A DNA stretch of 64,000 nucleotides from Ptychodera flava (GCF_041260155.1 NW_027248277.1:18241872-18305871); one strand, 5' to 3'. Positions 1-12,423 are shown, counted from the stretch's first letter. A program made the numbers and translations. Notes: generated by a model not told the origin, from the sequence alone.

Positions 1-16
1 CCAAACTTTGAAAGCT

Positions 17-1215
17 CATTAGATATGCAAACTATAAATTAGCTGACATGAAAACTTAAATGCGAAATGACTTCCAATATTGATATAACCTGGTATAATC
101 ATCAATGTACATAGCATGTTATGCCAATTTTGATCAAATAAATCCAAGTATATATCCCTAATTAGGAAAGTTCATTAAATACACAAATTAGGAATTGGCT
201 GAAGCAAAAATGCTTAATGCCTTTCAATAAAGTTAGCCTACATAATAGTATCTCTAAATTCTAATGTACATAGCAAGTTTCATCAATTTTGGTCATGTCA
301 ATTCAAATATATATCCCTAATTTCAAAAATTCATTAAATAAGCAAATTAGGAGCTGGATGAATTAAAATGCTTAATGACTTTAAATAATGTCGTATCATA
401 GTATCTTTAATGTACATAGCAAGTTTCGTCGACTTTGATCTTGTCAATACAGATAAATATCCCTGATTATGAAAGTTCATTAAATATGCAAATAAGGAAT
501 TGGCTAAACTTCAAATGCTTAATGACTTTCAATAATGTCGTATCATAGTATCTTTAATGTACATAGCAAGTTTCGTCCACTTTGATCTTGTCAATACAGA
601 TAAAAATCCCTGATTATGAAAGTTCATTAAATATGCAGATAAGGAATTGGCTAAACTTCAAATGCTTAATGACTTTCAACAATGTTCTATTATAGTATCT
701 TTAATGTACATAGCCAGTTTCATCAACTTTGGTCTCGTCAATTCAGATAAATACCCCTAATTAGGAAAGTTCATAAAATATGCAAATTAGGAATTGGCTG
801 ATGTAAAAATGCTTAATGACATTTAATCATATTCTATCATAGTATCTTTAATGTACAAAGCAAGTTTTATCAATTTTGGTCTTGTAACTTCAAATATATA
901 GCCTTAATTTCAAAAGGTCATTAAATATGCAAATTAGGATTTGGATGAAGTAAAATGCTTAATGACTTTCAGTAACGTTAAATCATAGTATCTTCAATAT
1001 GCATACCAAGTTTTGTCAATTTTGATCGAGTAAATCCAGATATATACTCCTAATTAGGAAATTTCATTAAACATGCAAATTAGTAATTATCTTTCAGGTC
1101 ACCCCTTAATATCTTTCAAAGCTGATATATCTTGGTGTGATCAACATTTGTAGCGAATCTCATCAAATTTTGTGCAGTCGTTGTCAATATATATCAGTTT
1201 TTTCTAAAATCATTA
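17..1215 (+). repeat. 147-bp minisatellite, about 8 diverged units
   Basis: The phrase cattaaatatgcaaattagg recurs at about 173, 332, 478, 625, 772, 919 and 1065, so the spacing is 146-147 bp apart from one 159-bp step. Each unit also carries a 'taatgtacatagcaagttt' segment. Units are diverged but collinear. Confidence 0.8.
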
Positions 1216-1345
1216 ATTATGCAAATGAGCAAAAAGTAAGCAAGCCACACCCACCAAAAACTAATCAGTTCTTGCCATTTGCAAACTGAATCTATGTACT
1301 AGATTTGATTCTGATCTGATGAGCCGTTTTTGAGATATTGAGTAC

Positions 1346-1400
<55 letters not shown>
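1346..1400. repeat. (GACA)n microsatellite
   Basis: About 13 perfect GACA units inside element H1. A shorter TGTC version sits at the matching place in the inverted copy near 61562-61585. Confidence 0.95.
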
Positions 1401-1440
1401 TCGCTGCGACATATGCCCACGTGTGTCAACACGTGAGCAA

Positions 1441-2090
1441 AAAAAAAGGGGTGCGACTTCTATATTCAAAAACCAAAAAGTGACAAACAATTAGCCAGGA
1501 TAGTGTTTCAAAGTCGGGGTGCAGCTCCAATTAGACATGCGTGCGTGCGGCCTTAATTGAGAATTTTACGGTACATTTTCTGGTAAAAGGGGAAAATCCC
1601 CCTGCTGATGCCATCCTGGATGAAACACCCCTGCCTATAGCTGTGGAAACGCAGCTATCTGTTGGCGGGGTAGCGTACGTCGCTATGTGGATCAGAGGTC
1701 AACCCTGTATCAGTCCCTTTGTTGCTTAATTGGACACACAACGTATGTATTATGTGGGTGACGGTCCGTACTGAGCACGGATGTAAAAAATCTATTTTTT
1801 ACATCCAATTTTTTACATCCAATTTTTTACATCCATGGTACAATTCAGAGATGTGCCACACAAACAAACAGCGCAAACATAAAGCGCAGAGTTTGTACTG
1901 TGTACAAAATCACCTCAGGGAGTAAGACACACATTAGCAAAAGCAAGGCCAAGCGCATTTTTGAAAAAGCTCAACATTCTCCAAAGACTTGAAATCTTTC
2001 TCCTGCGATTCAACCCACAGCTGAACACTTGTACAGCTAAAAAGACACCCTTGCATACACCTATGTGATGTAGTACCGTGTCACCACATT
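1441..2090. other. Intergenic; degenerate repeat fragments only
   Basis: A stretch near 1565-1640 (tggtaaaaggggaaaatccc and following) resembles, in inverse orientation, part of the element at 14779-15535. Positions 1786-1836 hold about four copies of a 14-15 bp motif with TTTTTTACATCC. No gene is recognisable. Confidence 0.5.
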
Positions 2091-2373
2091 TTAACCCTTT
2101 TCCTGCCAGACAGTAATAACTGTATTCCTTCCCCATCAGCCAAGTCAGTAAAAAGCGGTATTGAGCCAAAACATGACGTATTTTCACCCACTTGGCTTGG
2201 TATGTTATAGCATCTTTTGTCCCAAAAAAATCAACTTTACAGTATTATGTTTTCAACAGCCTTAAAATGTACAGTATTATGTTAAAATACATCATATGGA
2301 ATACGTTGTGTTTCATTAATTTTAACCATCTTGACCTGGTGGTGAAATATGGACTTGGCAGGAAAAGGGTTAA
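2091..2373 (+). mobile_element. TTAA-flanked MITE, family PA (piggyBac-like)
   Basis: The 283-bp element starts TTAACCCTTTTCCTGCCA and ends with the exact reverse complement, TGGCAGGAAAAGGGTTAA. Termini starting CCC next to TTAA fit the piggyBac superfamily rule (TTAA target, CCY ends). Internally it carries the phrase aagtcagtaaaaagcggt, also found in the 1.67 kb family member at 39856-41529 and at the window's right end. There is no coding capacity. Confidence 0.8.
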
Positions 2374-3125
2374 TGGACGGAAGAAAAATCCAGTCCATTT
2401 TTAATTTAAATGGCTCCTTGTCTATTCATACACTTGAAGCTGAAAATTTAGGACAAAACTGACCTTCTTTGTTATTGCCACTACTGATATCAGTGTACTT
2501 GGCAGATTCTGTTGTCTGTGTGGACGATATGGCAACTGGATACAGTGGTGAAGCCTTTGATACAGTTGAAGTCCTTGAATCTTTGGACAGCTGGCAATGA
2601 AGCAAAATTTATGGACAAAATATTTAATTTAATCTCTTACATGGGAACCCTGGATTCAACTCTCCCTGCAGGTTGTGGTTGGAGGCATAGCCTGCAGCAT
2701 GTTGAGATACACAGTACCGTATTCAGCTTGTCAACTCAGCCTGTACATGTGTAGACTGCATTGTTATTGTTGACAAGTGAATTTTGGTCCGTACTAGAAT
2801 TCAAATGTGAACAATAAAAGTGCATTGTACACGTATTGATGCTATGTTGACAAACTGAATAAACACATTTTTGTAAGTGGAACAAGCACTTGTCTTAGCC
2901 ATACAAGAATAAAATAGAGATAAATTGTTCAAAATTTATGCTTCTGTAGTGGATATATTGAAAGGGCCAATGACAAAACAATTTGGGAGTTTTCTGTCCA
3001 ATGTGTGCTGTAGTACCGGTATAATCTATATATTATTGACTTGTTGAATTTCTTTGCAATTACTGCATTTTGTAGGCATGATAATCGCATGTGGTATCGA
3101 CCAACATATGTTGTTGTGTTATCGC
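2374..3125. other. Intergenic; nothing recognised
   Basis: AT-rich sequence without a convincing frame, long repeat or RNA gene. Confidence 0.4.
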
Positions 3126-3133
3126 AGTAATGC

Positions 3134-4745
3134 ATGTGCCCACGGGCTGGCCAGTACACAACATTGTCGTCTGCACCTGATTGTGACAGCGAACATAGTG
3201 TTGACCTGGGTGCCATTTCGGAACAAACTGAAGAAAATTGCAAGACAGGTGACAGTAATAACTTCCAAGTAGATGTAACAGACCAACAGCAAATTACGCA
3301 GTTTAGGTTTGAACCCCACAGTCAGGCAATCAGATGAAGATGACAGGTTAGAATCGGAAGTTGTCAATGTCAATGCAAATGGTGCGGTTGATGTCAGTCG
3401 ATTACAAAACACTGAATGGCAAAAATTACTTTTGAGTACAAATATTTGTGACTTAGCACACAGTACATTGAATCATCCTGATATTGGGAGTAATAGATTA
3501 GTTTAGTGTAGCCAATAAGTGCATAGGAAATGATCCACAAACAAAGTAGACCTGGTGGGTTCTGTAATCGTTAAATTACTAATGTTATGATCAGTACATC
3601 GAACTGGCAAGCATCTAAAATCTTTTGCTATATGAATTTCAAACCCAGAAAATACTTAATTTATGGGGTCCTGTCCCCCTTGCGAAAATATACCATTGAA
3701 CCAAGTTATTAAAAGTTCCATGACTAGAAAAAAATATTTTCACATAAAAACTTCTGTGACAAATAGAGATATGAGAAATCGAGATAGGAGCCCCCTTTTT
3801 TAATTTTTTTTTCATAATTTTTTATTGCAAATAAATAAGACACAAGAAAAACAAACAAAACAGAGAAATTACAAAAGCAGAAGACAAAAGGAAGGAAAAG
3901 CAAAAAACAACAAACAGGCACTGTCTTTACAAAAAAGTACCAAGGAATTTAAAGAGTCACTTCAAAAAAGGGAAAAAGGATTTTCCATTTCCATCTAAAG
4001 CTTTCCATCTTCCCAGTCTTTTTAGCAATACTCCTTTCAGATAGGAGTCCCTTCATCTTTTGCAAATTTTCTGCTGGAAATATTGCACATTGTTGCTGGA
4101 AGTGTTGTATGATAGATTTTTGAAAGCATTGTGAATTTCCTGTCATGGCATCCTCGTGTAAACAATGAGAGTGAATACTTATTTGTTTGATTACCCTATA
4201 TCAAATATGTATAAATATATAGATTTGGGATCAGACCATTTGATATCCACAGGGGGATGGGATTAGGGTAGGGGGTGGGTCTTGAAGATTGATGAGATAA
4301 ATTCCCCCCCCCACTCTCTCACCTTTTTTTGTCAAGGCTTTTCTGGCTCATTTGTTTTTTCATTAACATTTGATGGGATTCTTTTTTTTTATCACAATCT
4401 TCCAGGACCCCCCCCCCCAGATATCAAATGGTCCACCCTTATGGGGGTTTTTCCCGTTCTGTATTTGACAGAGATGCCGTTGTTTGAAAGGAGCTGTTTC
4501 TTGTCCTTGGACCTTAAGCTTTATCATGAATATTTACATGTATAAACTTCAGTCATATCTCTATTCTTCATAAAGTACATTACATTGTCATGTCATCTTA
4601 TCTGTCATTTCAATTACAGGAGGCACCGGTACATAGTGTACAGAGAGTTTGTGAGGTTGTGCTGGGGCCATCTTGGGAGAGAGAGATTCGTGTTGTGCTA
4701 CTATCATGTGTTGTGACAAAGATTCAACACTTTCCCACCAGCTGA
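3134..4745 (+). pseudogene. Decayed P2X7-type C-terminal domain gene
   Basis: Three pieces in the right order resemble the intracellular ballast domain of P2X7, which occurs without the channel in many invertebrate proteins. Piece 1 (3134-3337) ends QITQFRFEP, like the common 'PYxFEP' stretch. Piece 2 (3309-3506, another frame) has an acidic SDEDD segment, then RLQNTEW, then KLLLSTNICDLAHSTL. Piece 3 (exon from 4620, after a tctgtcatttcaattacag acceptor) reads HRYIVYREFVRLCWGHLG; after a one-base shift in a GA run at about 4679-4690 it continues IRVVLLSCVVTKIQHFP and stops at 4745. The cysteine-rich zinc-binding stretch normally placed just after NTEW is missing. Two frame breaks and this loss make it a pseudogene. 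A frameshift from assembly error would not explain the missing cysteines. Recognition rests on memory of the family, not on a search. Confidence 0.5.
4226..4440. mobile_element. Short MITE, family G (GGACCATTTGATATC ends)
   Basis: The left end reads cagaccatttgatatcc; the right end, ccagatatcaaatggtccac, is its inverted match with a poly-C run just inside. The same termini bound a 1.43 kb element at 47157-48589. It sits in the gap between the second and third pieces of the P2X7-like relic. Confidence 0.65.
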
Positions 4746-7700
4746 CTATTAGATACGCCTGTCTCCAGGGTTAGGATGTGCAGCGAATCACCTGATTGTT
4801 CCAGCTACTGCCTCTTCCATTGTTGGACAATCCACAGCATCACCCAGGGGAGGTGGCTGTTCCCGGTCTGCGACGCTGCATTCAATGATATGGAGGTGGC
4901 ACTTCGCAATTACTTGTGTGACTATATGTCTGTGACATTCATCATACAGTATCAAATAAAGTGATCCTTCACACCAGCAGAGTCTTGGCATTTACATTGC
5001 CACCCTGTTATCAGAGAGAGAAGTCATTAAGTCAGTAGGGAGAGACCCAGTCAGCTTGAGCGGACGTATAGAAATTTGCATAATTCAATAGGCTGCAGAG
5101 CCTCGTTCTGAATGTACACAAGCAATATGTCGGAATACACGTCGTTCGAGCGACTTGGTCGTGAAAATGGGCTCGAAAGCTCACAAATATGATTATTTAA
5201 TGCGAAATGAACATGCTATGAGGTAATGTACACTTTTGAGAGTAATTTCATGTATCTATGCATGATAGAAATAAATACTAATGATAATTGACAACTGAAT
5301 TCGTACGTTGCAATGATGGTTTATACCTCTCAGCTGTGTGCTATTTTTAGACTGTGACCCGAAACACACTGATACAGGTCTTGAACAAAAATAATACTTG
5401 TTGTGTCAAACCACTTGCTATTGAACAACGCTTGTGACAAGTTTCGTGAATTTCTGACAGTGCGCATATATTTGCGGCATGATTTCATGATGCCATGTAT
5501 GCGCTGTTAGTGTTACCGTACAAGGCCGATCGTACAGCCCAGTGTACGCGTGTACAGCGTACAACGCTATGGCACTGAAACTCGCTTTATGCTATCGGAC
5601 TTCAGTCAACATTGACGAGTTGAAACATGGTAACTGAACAGTGATATACTACCCGTTACCAGTGAAAAGGAAAACTGTGACAAATCACGGTCACTCAAAT
5701 CCACTCTTACCACGATATTATTATCTTGAAAGGCTGAGGGGTCAGTAAAATCAGGCGTGGGAATGTCCGACCACCACATCCTGCATCGACTCCAAACAGA
5801 CAGACACTGACAGTTGACAATGACCGAATACAAGAGAAGTCGGCAAGTACAGTATGCACCCTATTAGAATATACCCCGGTATGCTCCATATTAGTGTTTC
5901 TTTTTTTGAAGTCTCAGTTAAGTTATATACGAAAGCGATCTAAATGTCATTCATAAGATGAGCGTAATGTTTGCAAACTTCACAGATCACAGTTCAACGC
6001 ACGTATGGGCAAAATTAAAGATGGCGGTGTATCGCGATCGTGGTAGCGAGTTTTGCAGTCTTCGTCATAGTTACACTTGAAGTTCGTTAAAAAGTCATAG
6101 GAGATGGCGAAGCAACTTAGTTAAGAGTCATCAAGCCATGATTTTACTGAAGAAATGGCATAATGTTTGCCTGAACTTTAATACGGTACGCGCGCGATCT
6201 GCAGAAACACGGAGGCAGACCGTACATGTTTTGCAGGGTGGACGTGGGAGCTCTTCGACTTTGAGTTGTTTTCTGAATGTTCGTAGTACCCGGTAGTATT
6301 AAACCGACAAAATAACAAAAACTATGGTAGTAAAAAGATAAAATTGTTTGGCATATTCAACTGTGAAGAGAATGCGTATGCAATCATATTGCTTTGTTGC
6401 GAGTGGCAGACTTCTCCTGGCCGAGTCCCACTGCACTGGCCGAGTTGGTCGGTACCATCGGCGCTGGCGATGGCCGAGTTCGCAACTGCCCGACTTCTCC
6501 GGTTACCCAATGGAATATTGGTAGCCAATGCCTACGAGGACTACCGCGAAATTGTAACCCAAGCATCAAATATAAATATAACATAAGTTGGATTGACAAC
6601 AGTAAAATATGTGATATTGTGCAATCTTTGGGCCTAAACAATTTGTAAACGTGAGCAAGGCGTCAGCGGAGTGCAACACGTTCCTCACTCTAAGCGGCCA
6701 TCTTGTCTTCTGATGGCGGGACGGTGTACGACCTACGAGGCCGAATCAGTCTGAAAGGAGGGTACTTCATTTGCATGCATAATTAGGGATTTAGTTCAAA
6801 TTCGAACAGCGCCCTCTAGCCAGTGAGTGACGGTTATGGCATTTTTCGCCAGAATTTTATCCGCAGATATCTCAGCCTTCGTTTAGCATCCGTCCTGTTT
6901 CCAGTTAGCGGCTGAATTGTACTCTTAGTTAGTGTTCGCCGATGATTTTTTGTGGGGTTTTATCGATTCGTTTTTGCGTTAGCCTTATTTTCATGGTTTT
7001 CGAGCGACCGAAAATGCCGTTCACTAAACACTGCCGCAAAAGCATATCCAAAGTCAAATTTCCATGAGAAGTAGGGAGGGGACGTATCTTGAGTAGGTCC
7101 ATACGATCTGAAAAAATCTCAGTGGCTTAAGCCTCCGTTTTTGAAACACGTCTCGTTGAAGTTGACTATGCAGCGACGTTCATGTGTTAAATCTAACATG
7201 GCGACCTACAGCGCAGCGTGAGTGTGTACACATAGACTCTTTCAGCTCTTTCTCGGTCCTCACCGGCTAACTTGGCAGATTTTTTCGGTTCTGTTTATGT
7301 TTTCAATGATTGTGACGAGGAAGCAAGACGGAAAGTTTGTGTCACCTCACTGGCCAATCTGCCTGGCTGGCTTCTCGGTAAAGTCGTGGACAGCGCAAAT
7401 GGAAAAAAAACACTACGATGACAGAAGGACTACGTTTATCACTGTTTGCGGCCGTAGACGTAGTATACAGACACCCGTCGTACTGACTAGCAGTGCTGTT
7501 TCGTTTATGAGTGATTTTTTCCGTTTACGCATTCTACTAGCTAGCAAGCATACAAAAACTGTAGGAAATGACATCGACCGCAAAAAATCTCCGTGGATAA
7601 ATACGGCTACCCTGTATCCGGCACACGAGTACGTGAATATATATATACGGCCGTATATTATATACGGCTGGAATGATGCCGGTCAACAACTGCGCGCTGT

Positions 7701-7845
7701 GGCCATCCCTGCCAGCATTACCGTGCGTGCTCGAACTAGACTGGCACATTTTATAACTCATGTAACTAGCAAAAATTTTGGGTTTTTTTAAAGTATTGAT
7801 GGTCATAATGTAACATTAATTAAATATTTTATTTATATATTACAT
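4746..7845. other. Intergenic, CpG-richer stretch with no supported gene
   Basis: Parts of 5100-7780 are clearly richer in CpG than their surroundings and contain promoter-like words: aagatggcgg near 6020 (YY1-like) and a near-CTCF word gcgccctctag near 6811. An open stretch at 7222-7791 has no recognisable domain. Start-site signals and splice partners are not evident, so no gene is called. A distal promoter or unrecognised first exon is possible. Confidence 0.35.
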
Positions 7846-9317
7846 CAGTGACCCAGAGCTCAAGGGTTGCTGCAGAAAAAAATTGAGGTCACCGGCTTTG
7901 TTTGCCCCTGGGAGTGCGTCATTTTATTGCCGTTTCATGTTTATTTTTTCGGAAATAAACTCCTTCAGTATTACGTACATCCGCTAGGCACAAACATCAC
8001 CTCACTCGTCTGTTAGTCAGAGACCCTGAGGGTCGTGCTAGGGGTGCAGAAGCACCGTCAAACCTGTCCTGTTTCCCCAGGGTAGGGTCAATTGAATACG
8101 TACCTCAACGACTTGGCAGTGTAGCACAAAAACTACGTTTTTGCCGTTGTATTAACGACATGGCTGAGCCATTGAAGCACAGCTTTACGTAGTTTTGCCA
8201 GCTCAGTTGGGAGTTGGCTTACGAGTGTTACCGTTCATTACTGACTTAATCGAGTGGTCCTCAGTCAGGTACGGGTTTGTACCGACATGGCTTGGGCTGC
8301 AGCTAACCAGTGATAACCAGTCACTACCCCAAGTCTTCAGTTCACTTTTGCGATGCACGGGTGCAACGCAATATGCTTCCATTGTTCTAGCCATCGACGT
8401 GTCCACATGCTGGCAGCCATATTGTACTGCTAGCTGGTTTGCATAACAAAAGCAGTCCCTGCAAAATACAGGCGGTATCCCCGTACATGTAGCATATTGA
8501 CCTCATGTCACCTTTTGAATTCTCTGTACGCAAACAGCGTACGTAGTTACCAATGCGTCGGCAAGAGGATACGTTTGCCTGCAAACCAGAGCCAATACTT
8601 CGGACGATGGAATAAATAAAAAATCCAAAGCTACGTCCATTGAATGGCATGGCCAAGGCGTTGAAGGACGTTGCCTGGCTTGAACTTGCAGAGCTGAAGC
8701 CCAGCTTAGTACGTCGGACACCAGTTTGTAATGGTATTTCCGAGTCGTTCATATCCGTTCCATGGGAGGAACAAGTCGAGCCGTCCCGTCAAAAATACGT
8801 TCTCATTTTCAGTCACGCACAACTGAATAAGTGACTTTCGTCTCGCACCATCGGCATATCTGCCAAGTCGTTTGCAAGAGGTAGCCTTCTAGATTAGCAT
8901 TGCCGAGTTGGTCAAGTTCGGCAGCAATCTATATAGTGCCAGGCAGCCAAGTACGTCCAACTCCGCCAGAAAACGTCACCATGCTATCCTGCCAAGTCCG
9001 CTAAAAAGCGGTAAAAAAAAACCAGCCCCCTCGGGTGTGGGGACTGGCGGACAGGTTTCTGCACCTTTCCCTGTCTATCGACTCCCTGCGAACCCATTTC
9101 GAGGGGAAAAGGCGTTCCTTGTCAGAAAACCTGTCCTCGGATGACCCCTAACGCACAGGGGATAGCAAAACGTAGTTCCGTCGACTAGGCAGGAAAGGGG
9201 GTACCAAAAAGTAGCCCGATTTCCACCGCCTTAGGAGAATAACGGCCGTGGCTGCTCAGCTTCTAGCTACACCGAATTTCAAGCGGATTTTCACCGACTT
9301 GGCAGGAAAAGGGTTAA
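7846..9317 (+). mobile_element. Long TTAA element, family PA, 5'-truncated copy
   Basis: It is near-identical over about 1.47 kb to 40063-41529 and ends with the PA terminus ttggcaggaaaagggttaa. The left terminus and first roughly 200 bp seen in the other copy are absent. No transposase is visible. Internal words such as gccaagtccgctaaaaagcgg echo the terminal region of the short PA MITEs, so the short ones probably derive from, or share ends with, this longer form. Confidence 0.7.
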
Positions 9318-9409
9318 TGAGCCCGTCTGTGAGATCGCAGCAGTTCATGTATTCACCAATAAAATCTCTAGTCTTGCACCGGTACAGCTCTGACATTAAC
9401 GTACAGTAT

Positions 9410-9634
9410 TTAACCCTTTTAGTGCTGTAATATTTCCTATCAAAATTTTAGAGCAACATTTTACCAGTTTTTATGAATTTTTCAGTAATTTTTAAAATAT
9501 TTTCTGACTAAATGGATATCACATTTCATCGGCTACAATTTTTTATCAAAATTTTTGGCAAAATTTTGAAAAAAAATTGAGTGGGGTACATTTATAAAGG
9601 AGACAAAAATTGACTTTGATGCTCAAAGGGTTAA
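9410..9634 (+). mobile_element. TTAA-flanked MITE, family PC
   Basis: 225 bp from TTAACCCTTTTAGTGCTG to gatgctcaaagggttaa. Related copies lie at 25291-25512 and, split by an insertion, at 57527-57612 plus 61037-61180. The interior contains caaaattttggcaaaattt-like stretches and ends with caaaaattgactttgatgct. The ends fit the piggyBac-type rule. Confidence 0.75.
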
Positions 9635-9871
9635 GTACTCTGTTTGTCCATTTTCTGTATTTCTCATTCTTGCTTTCTCTTTATGTTTAACAAATGTTTG
9701 GGTGCTTGTGGTAAATTTTTTGCTACTATTTGTTTCAAACAACCATGCTGAGGAATTACAACTTTCTGCTTCCATTGACAGAAGAAGGAAAATTCCATTT
9801 GTGATTCTTTTCCGATCTGCAATGAAAATGAAATGAAATAAAACTTTTACTATATTTTCATAATTTTATTA

Positions 9872-10858
9872 AGGGACTGGTCAGTTTCTTCGGCCTGGGG
9901 GGGGGCGGTGGATTCATGGGGGGGGGGGGGGTTCACCCTGTTTTTGACTTTGGTGATAGGGGGGGTCACCATGTTTTTGAAATGCCCAATGGGGGGTCAG
10001 TGTGTTTTTGAATTTCGACACAGGCTCATCATTGCCTAAAATGCATCATGTCAGTCACAAATTTCATCCAGTTGCATTTTTCGGCATGCCCTTTGGGCGC
10101 GTAACTTTAATAATCAGACATATTTTTCAGCACGCCCAACTTTAACATATCAGGCATACATATATCAGAGATATGTGTATGTTCAATATTTTTCAGCGTG
10201 CTCTTCAAGCGCATTACTTTAATATATCAGATATTTTTCAGCACACCCTTCCGTGCATTACTTTAATATACAAGACATATATATCAGAGATATCAGGATG
10301 TTTCATATTTTTCTCCGCACCCTTCGGGCACCATACTTTAATAAATCAGAGATATATGCCAGAGATATCTTGATGTTTGCTAAGTGAAAGTGTACTATTA
10401 TGAAATCTGCATTTCATATGAAAAGCATGACAAATTCCTGATACTTTTATGGTCTCTCTATGAGAATTCAGTATGAGAAAGCAACATGCACAAATATCAA
10501 TGTTACAAGAAAAGGTCATCTCAGACTCTGCACACATCAGATTTGGCTAAATGCCTCTCTATTGTTCCTCAGAAGATTTAATTGGATGGCTGGCAAGTCT
10601 TAACACCCATCAAAGTTTTTGATTTACTGCTTTTTCCTGTTTGATATTAATGATTGACATCCATTTCTGTACAACAGTTCAGGACATCTGGTTAAGCATA
10701 GAAAGTGTGAAATACATTCACAGCTCATTCAAAATGTACTGTATTCAAACTTTAAGATTGACACTTTGAAATTCCTATCTTACAACTGACATGCCAACAA
10801 TTTCATTAAAACACAGAATGACTTAAAATATAAATGTATGTAAAATATAACATATATT

Positions 10859-10925
<67 letters not shown>

Positions 10926-11120
10926 CAGTATTATATGATTACATATTACAGTTGTCGCGTGCGGGGGGGGGGGGGGGGTCACCCTGTTTTCAAAATTTGG
11001 AATGGGGGGGGGTCACCCTGTTTTCAAAATTTGGAATGGGGGGGGGTCAGCCACTTTTTGACGTCGGCAAAAAATAATCCACCGCCCCCCCCCCCAGGCC
11101 GAAGAAACTGACCAGTCCCT
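9872..11120. mobile_element. 1.25 kb element with AGGGACTGGTCAG termini and poly-G subtermini
   Basis: The left end aagggactggtcagtttctt is followed by cggcctggggggg; the right end is the inverse (cccccaggccg, then aagaaactgaccagtccct). The inside holds imperfect repeats near 10020-10380 (ttaatatatcag and tttttcagc blocks) and a long TA run. There is no coding capacity. A target duplication is not clear. Confidence 0.75.
10862..10923. repeat. (TA)n microsatellite, about 31 units
   Basis: Uninterrupted TA dinucleotides inside the poly-G element. Confidence 0.97.
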
Positions 11121-12297
11121 AAAGTTTGTCATGGTATTCCCTCTATAACTGTGAGATTAATAAGAGAAAAATTTGTCAGAACTAAAGTAAAGCATCTTAA
11201 AATTTGTGCTTTAATTGTTAATAACTATCTCAAATTTCAGTTTCTTTTATATTTGTAGAATTATCTTGTAGTAATAAAATACAAAATTATAAAAATGAAA
11301 AATTGCGCAAAAGCTGACAATATATGAGCAAGCAAAACAAAGGCCAGTATGGACTAAAATTGAAAAAACTGAGCATAGGTCCCCCTCCCAAGTGTGTGTA
11401 CCTGGGGGTCAGCAGCTGCTGTTCAGCAGATTAAACCTAGATATTCCACATAAACTCAAGAAAAAATATATTAAAAAGTAGAAAAAAAATTTGAAGGGAA
11501 AAATTGGAAACATACTTTACTCATAAAATTTCACAAAATTTAACGATTACTGTCAGTTACTGCTTCAAAACACAAACGTCAACATAAGAGGATCACTTCT
11601 CCATTGACTATCTACCGCTCAAAATCACAGCCGTTCACAATTATTTTCAGACTACAATTTACAAAGAACTTTCAGCAAGTTACTGGAGAAATATAACATT
11701 TAAAGAAAAAATATCGACAAACTTACGATTCTGTGAGAATCTTGTCAAAATATCAACCAGTCAAGCCGGAAAGATCGAATGCCAAGTCTCGAGTAGCGTC
11801 CATAGTAACTGATGTCGTCCACAAGACTCAAAGTTCGCGCGGCTCAGCATGCAGCACTTTCACACACAAAAAAATAACCTAGAGTTATCGAGTCTCTGAT
11901 TCGTCCAAATTCATTTCAAAGACGATCATTTCGATGTAAATTTTCTCCAGTCTATTCTGACCGCGGAGTGACGTCACTTTCACCTCACGCACGCGAGTGA
12001 GGTGAAATGGGATTTGACTGTACAGGACAGTGAACAATGCAGAAATTATGTGACAAAGTACAGAACTTAGTATTTATTATTGACATAATGTTGAAAATTT
12101 GAGTGCTGTAGCCACACTTCAATATTTGTTTTCACGGCAGTGTGACGCAAAAATGACGTAAAAATCCGCAAGTTCCCGGATGTCCGCGGTCAAGTATACT
12201 AAAAAAACCTTTTCAAGTAAAGATTTACGAGATTTAGTCAGACTTTTGAAGATAATGGTACCACTCGAAGGCAATTTCATAGCTAAAACTACGGGTG
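11121..12297. other. Intergenic; possible regulatory stretch at 11960-12170
   Basis: Mostly AT-rich. At 11969-11976 there is a palindromic CRE (TGACGTCA), followed by an inverted pair ttcacctcac/gtgaggtgaa around 11978-12008. Two CRE-like words (TGACGCAA and TGACGTAA) follow at about 12130-12165. These would suit a CREB/ATF-responsive promoter, but no attached gene is recognisable downstream. Confidence 0.35.
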
Positions 12298-12423
12298 ATC
12301 GTAATGTTGCTTGGATAGTCGTTCGAGGCGGGTGGCCGCAGGTCGCCGTTTACTCTATTTTTTCCAAGTAAACAGCGACCTGCGGCCGCCCGCCTCGAAC
12401 GACTATCCAAGCAACATTACGAT
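12298..12423. repeat. Near-perfect 57-bp-arm hairpin
   Basis: Arms 12298-12354 and 12367-12423 are inverted copies with two mismatches and a 12-base pyrimidine-rich loop. Both mismatches would be G-U pairs in a plus-strand RNA. The arms are GC-rich in an AT-rich setting. The 12-base word gctaaaactacg lies in direct orientation just outside both arms (12282 and 12432), like a target duplication or the trace of a template switch. Confidence 0.9.

Larger units (their letters stand above)
1..1440 (+). mobile_element. Minisatellite-bearing non-autonomous element H1, copy 1 (truncated by window start)
   Basis: Three blocks follow one another: an AT-rich minisatellite (about 17-1215), a GACA microsatellite (1346-1400) and a short hairpin (1415-1438) with CACGTGT/ACACGTG arms, then a run of A. 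An inverted copy with the same order lies at 61518-62890. Minisatellite plus tetranucleotide microsatellite plus terminal hairpin is the plan of pearl/DINE-like elements, the non-autonomous relatives of Helentrons. The family assignment is inference. No coding capacity is visible, and the start may lie outside the window. Confidence 0.6.

Noticed and set aside
17-1215. CRISPR-like regular spacing of the 147-bp units
   Set aside because: The whole unit repeats with no unique spacers, and the genome is eukaryotic.
1299-1490. Frame with repeated CLSV residues
   Set aside because: Translation of the GACA microsatellite. The same artefact occurs at 38161-38349 and 57565-57813.
6805-6825. CTCF-like word gcgccctctagccag
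   Set aside because: It departs from the consensus at the TGG positions, and similar words are common in mobile elements.
7222-7791. 189-codon open frame
   Set aside because: No domain, no conserved pattern and an unusual composition; it runs through AT-rich palindromic tatatacggc stretches. Length alone is not enough in a 64 kb window.
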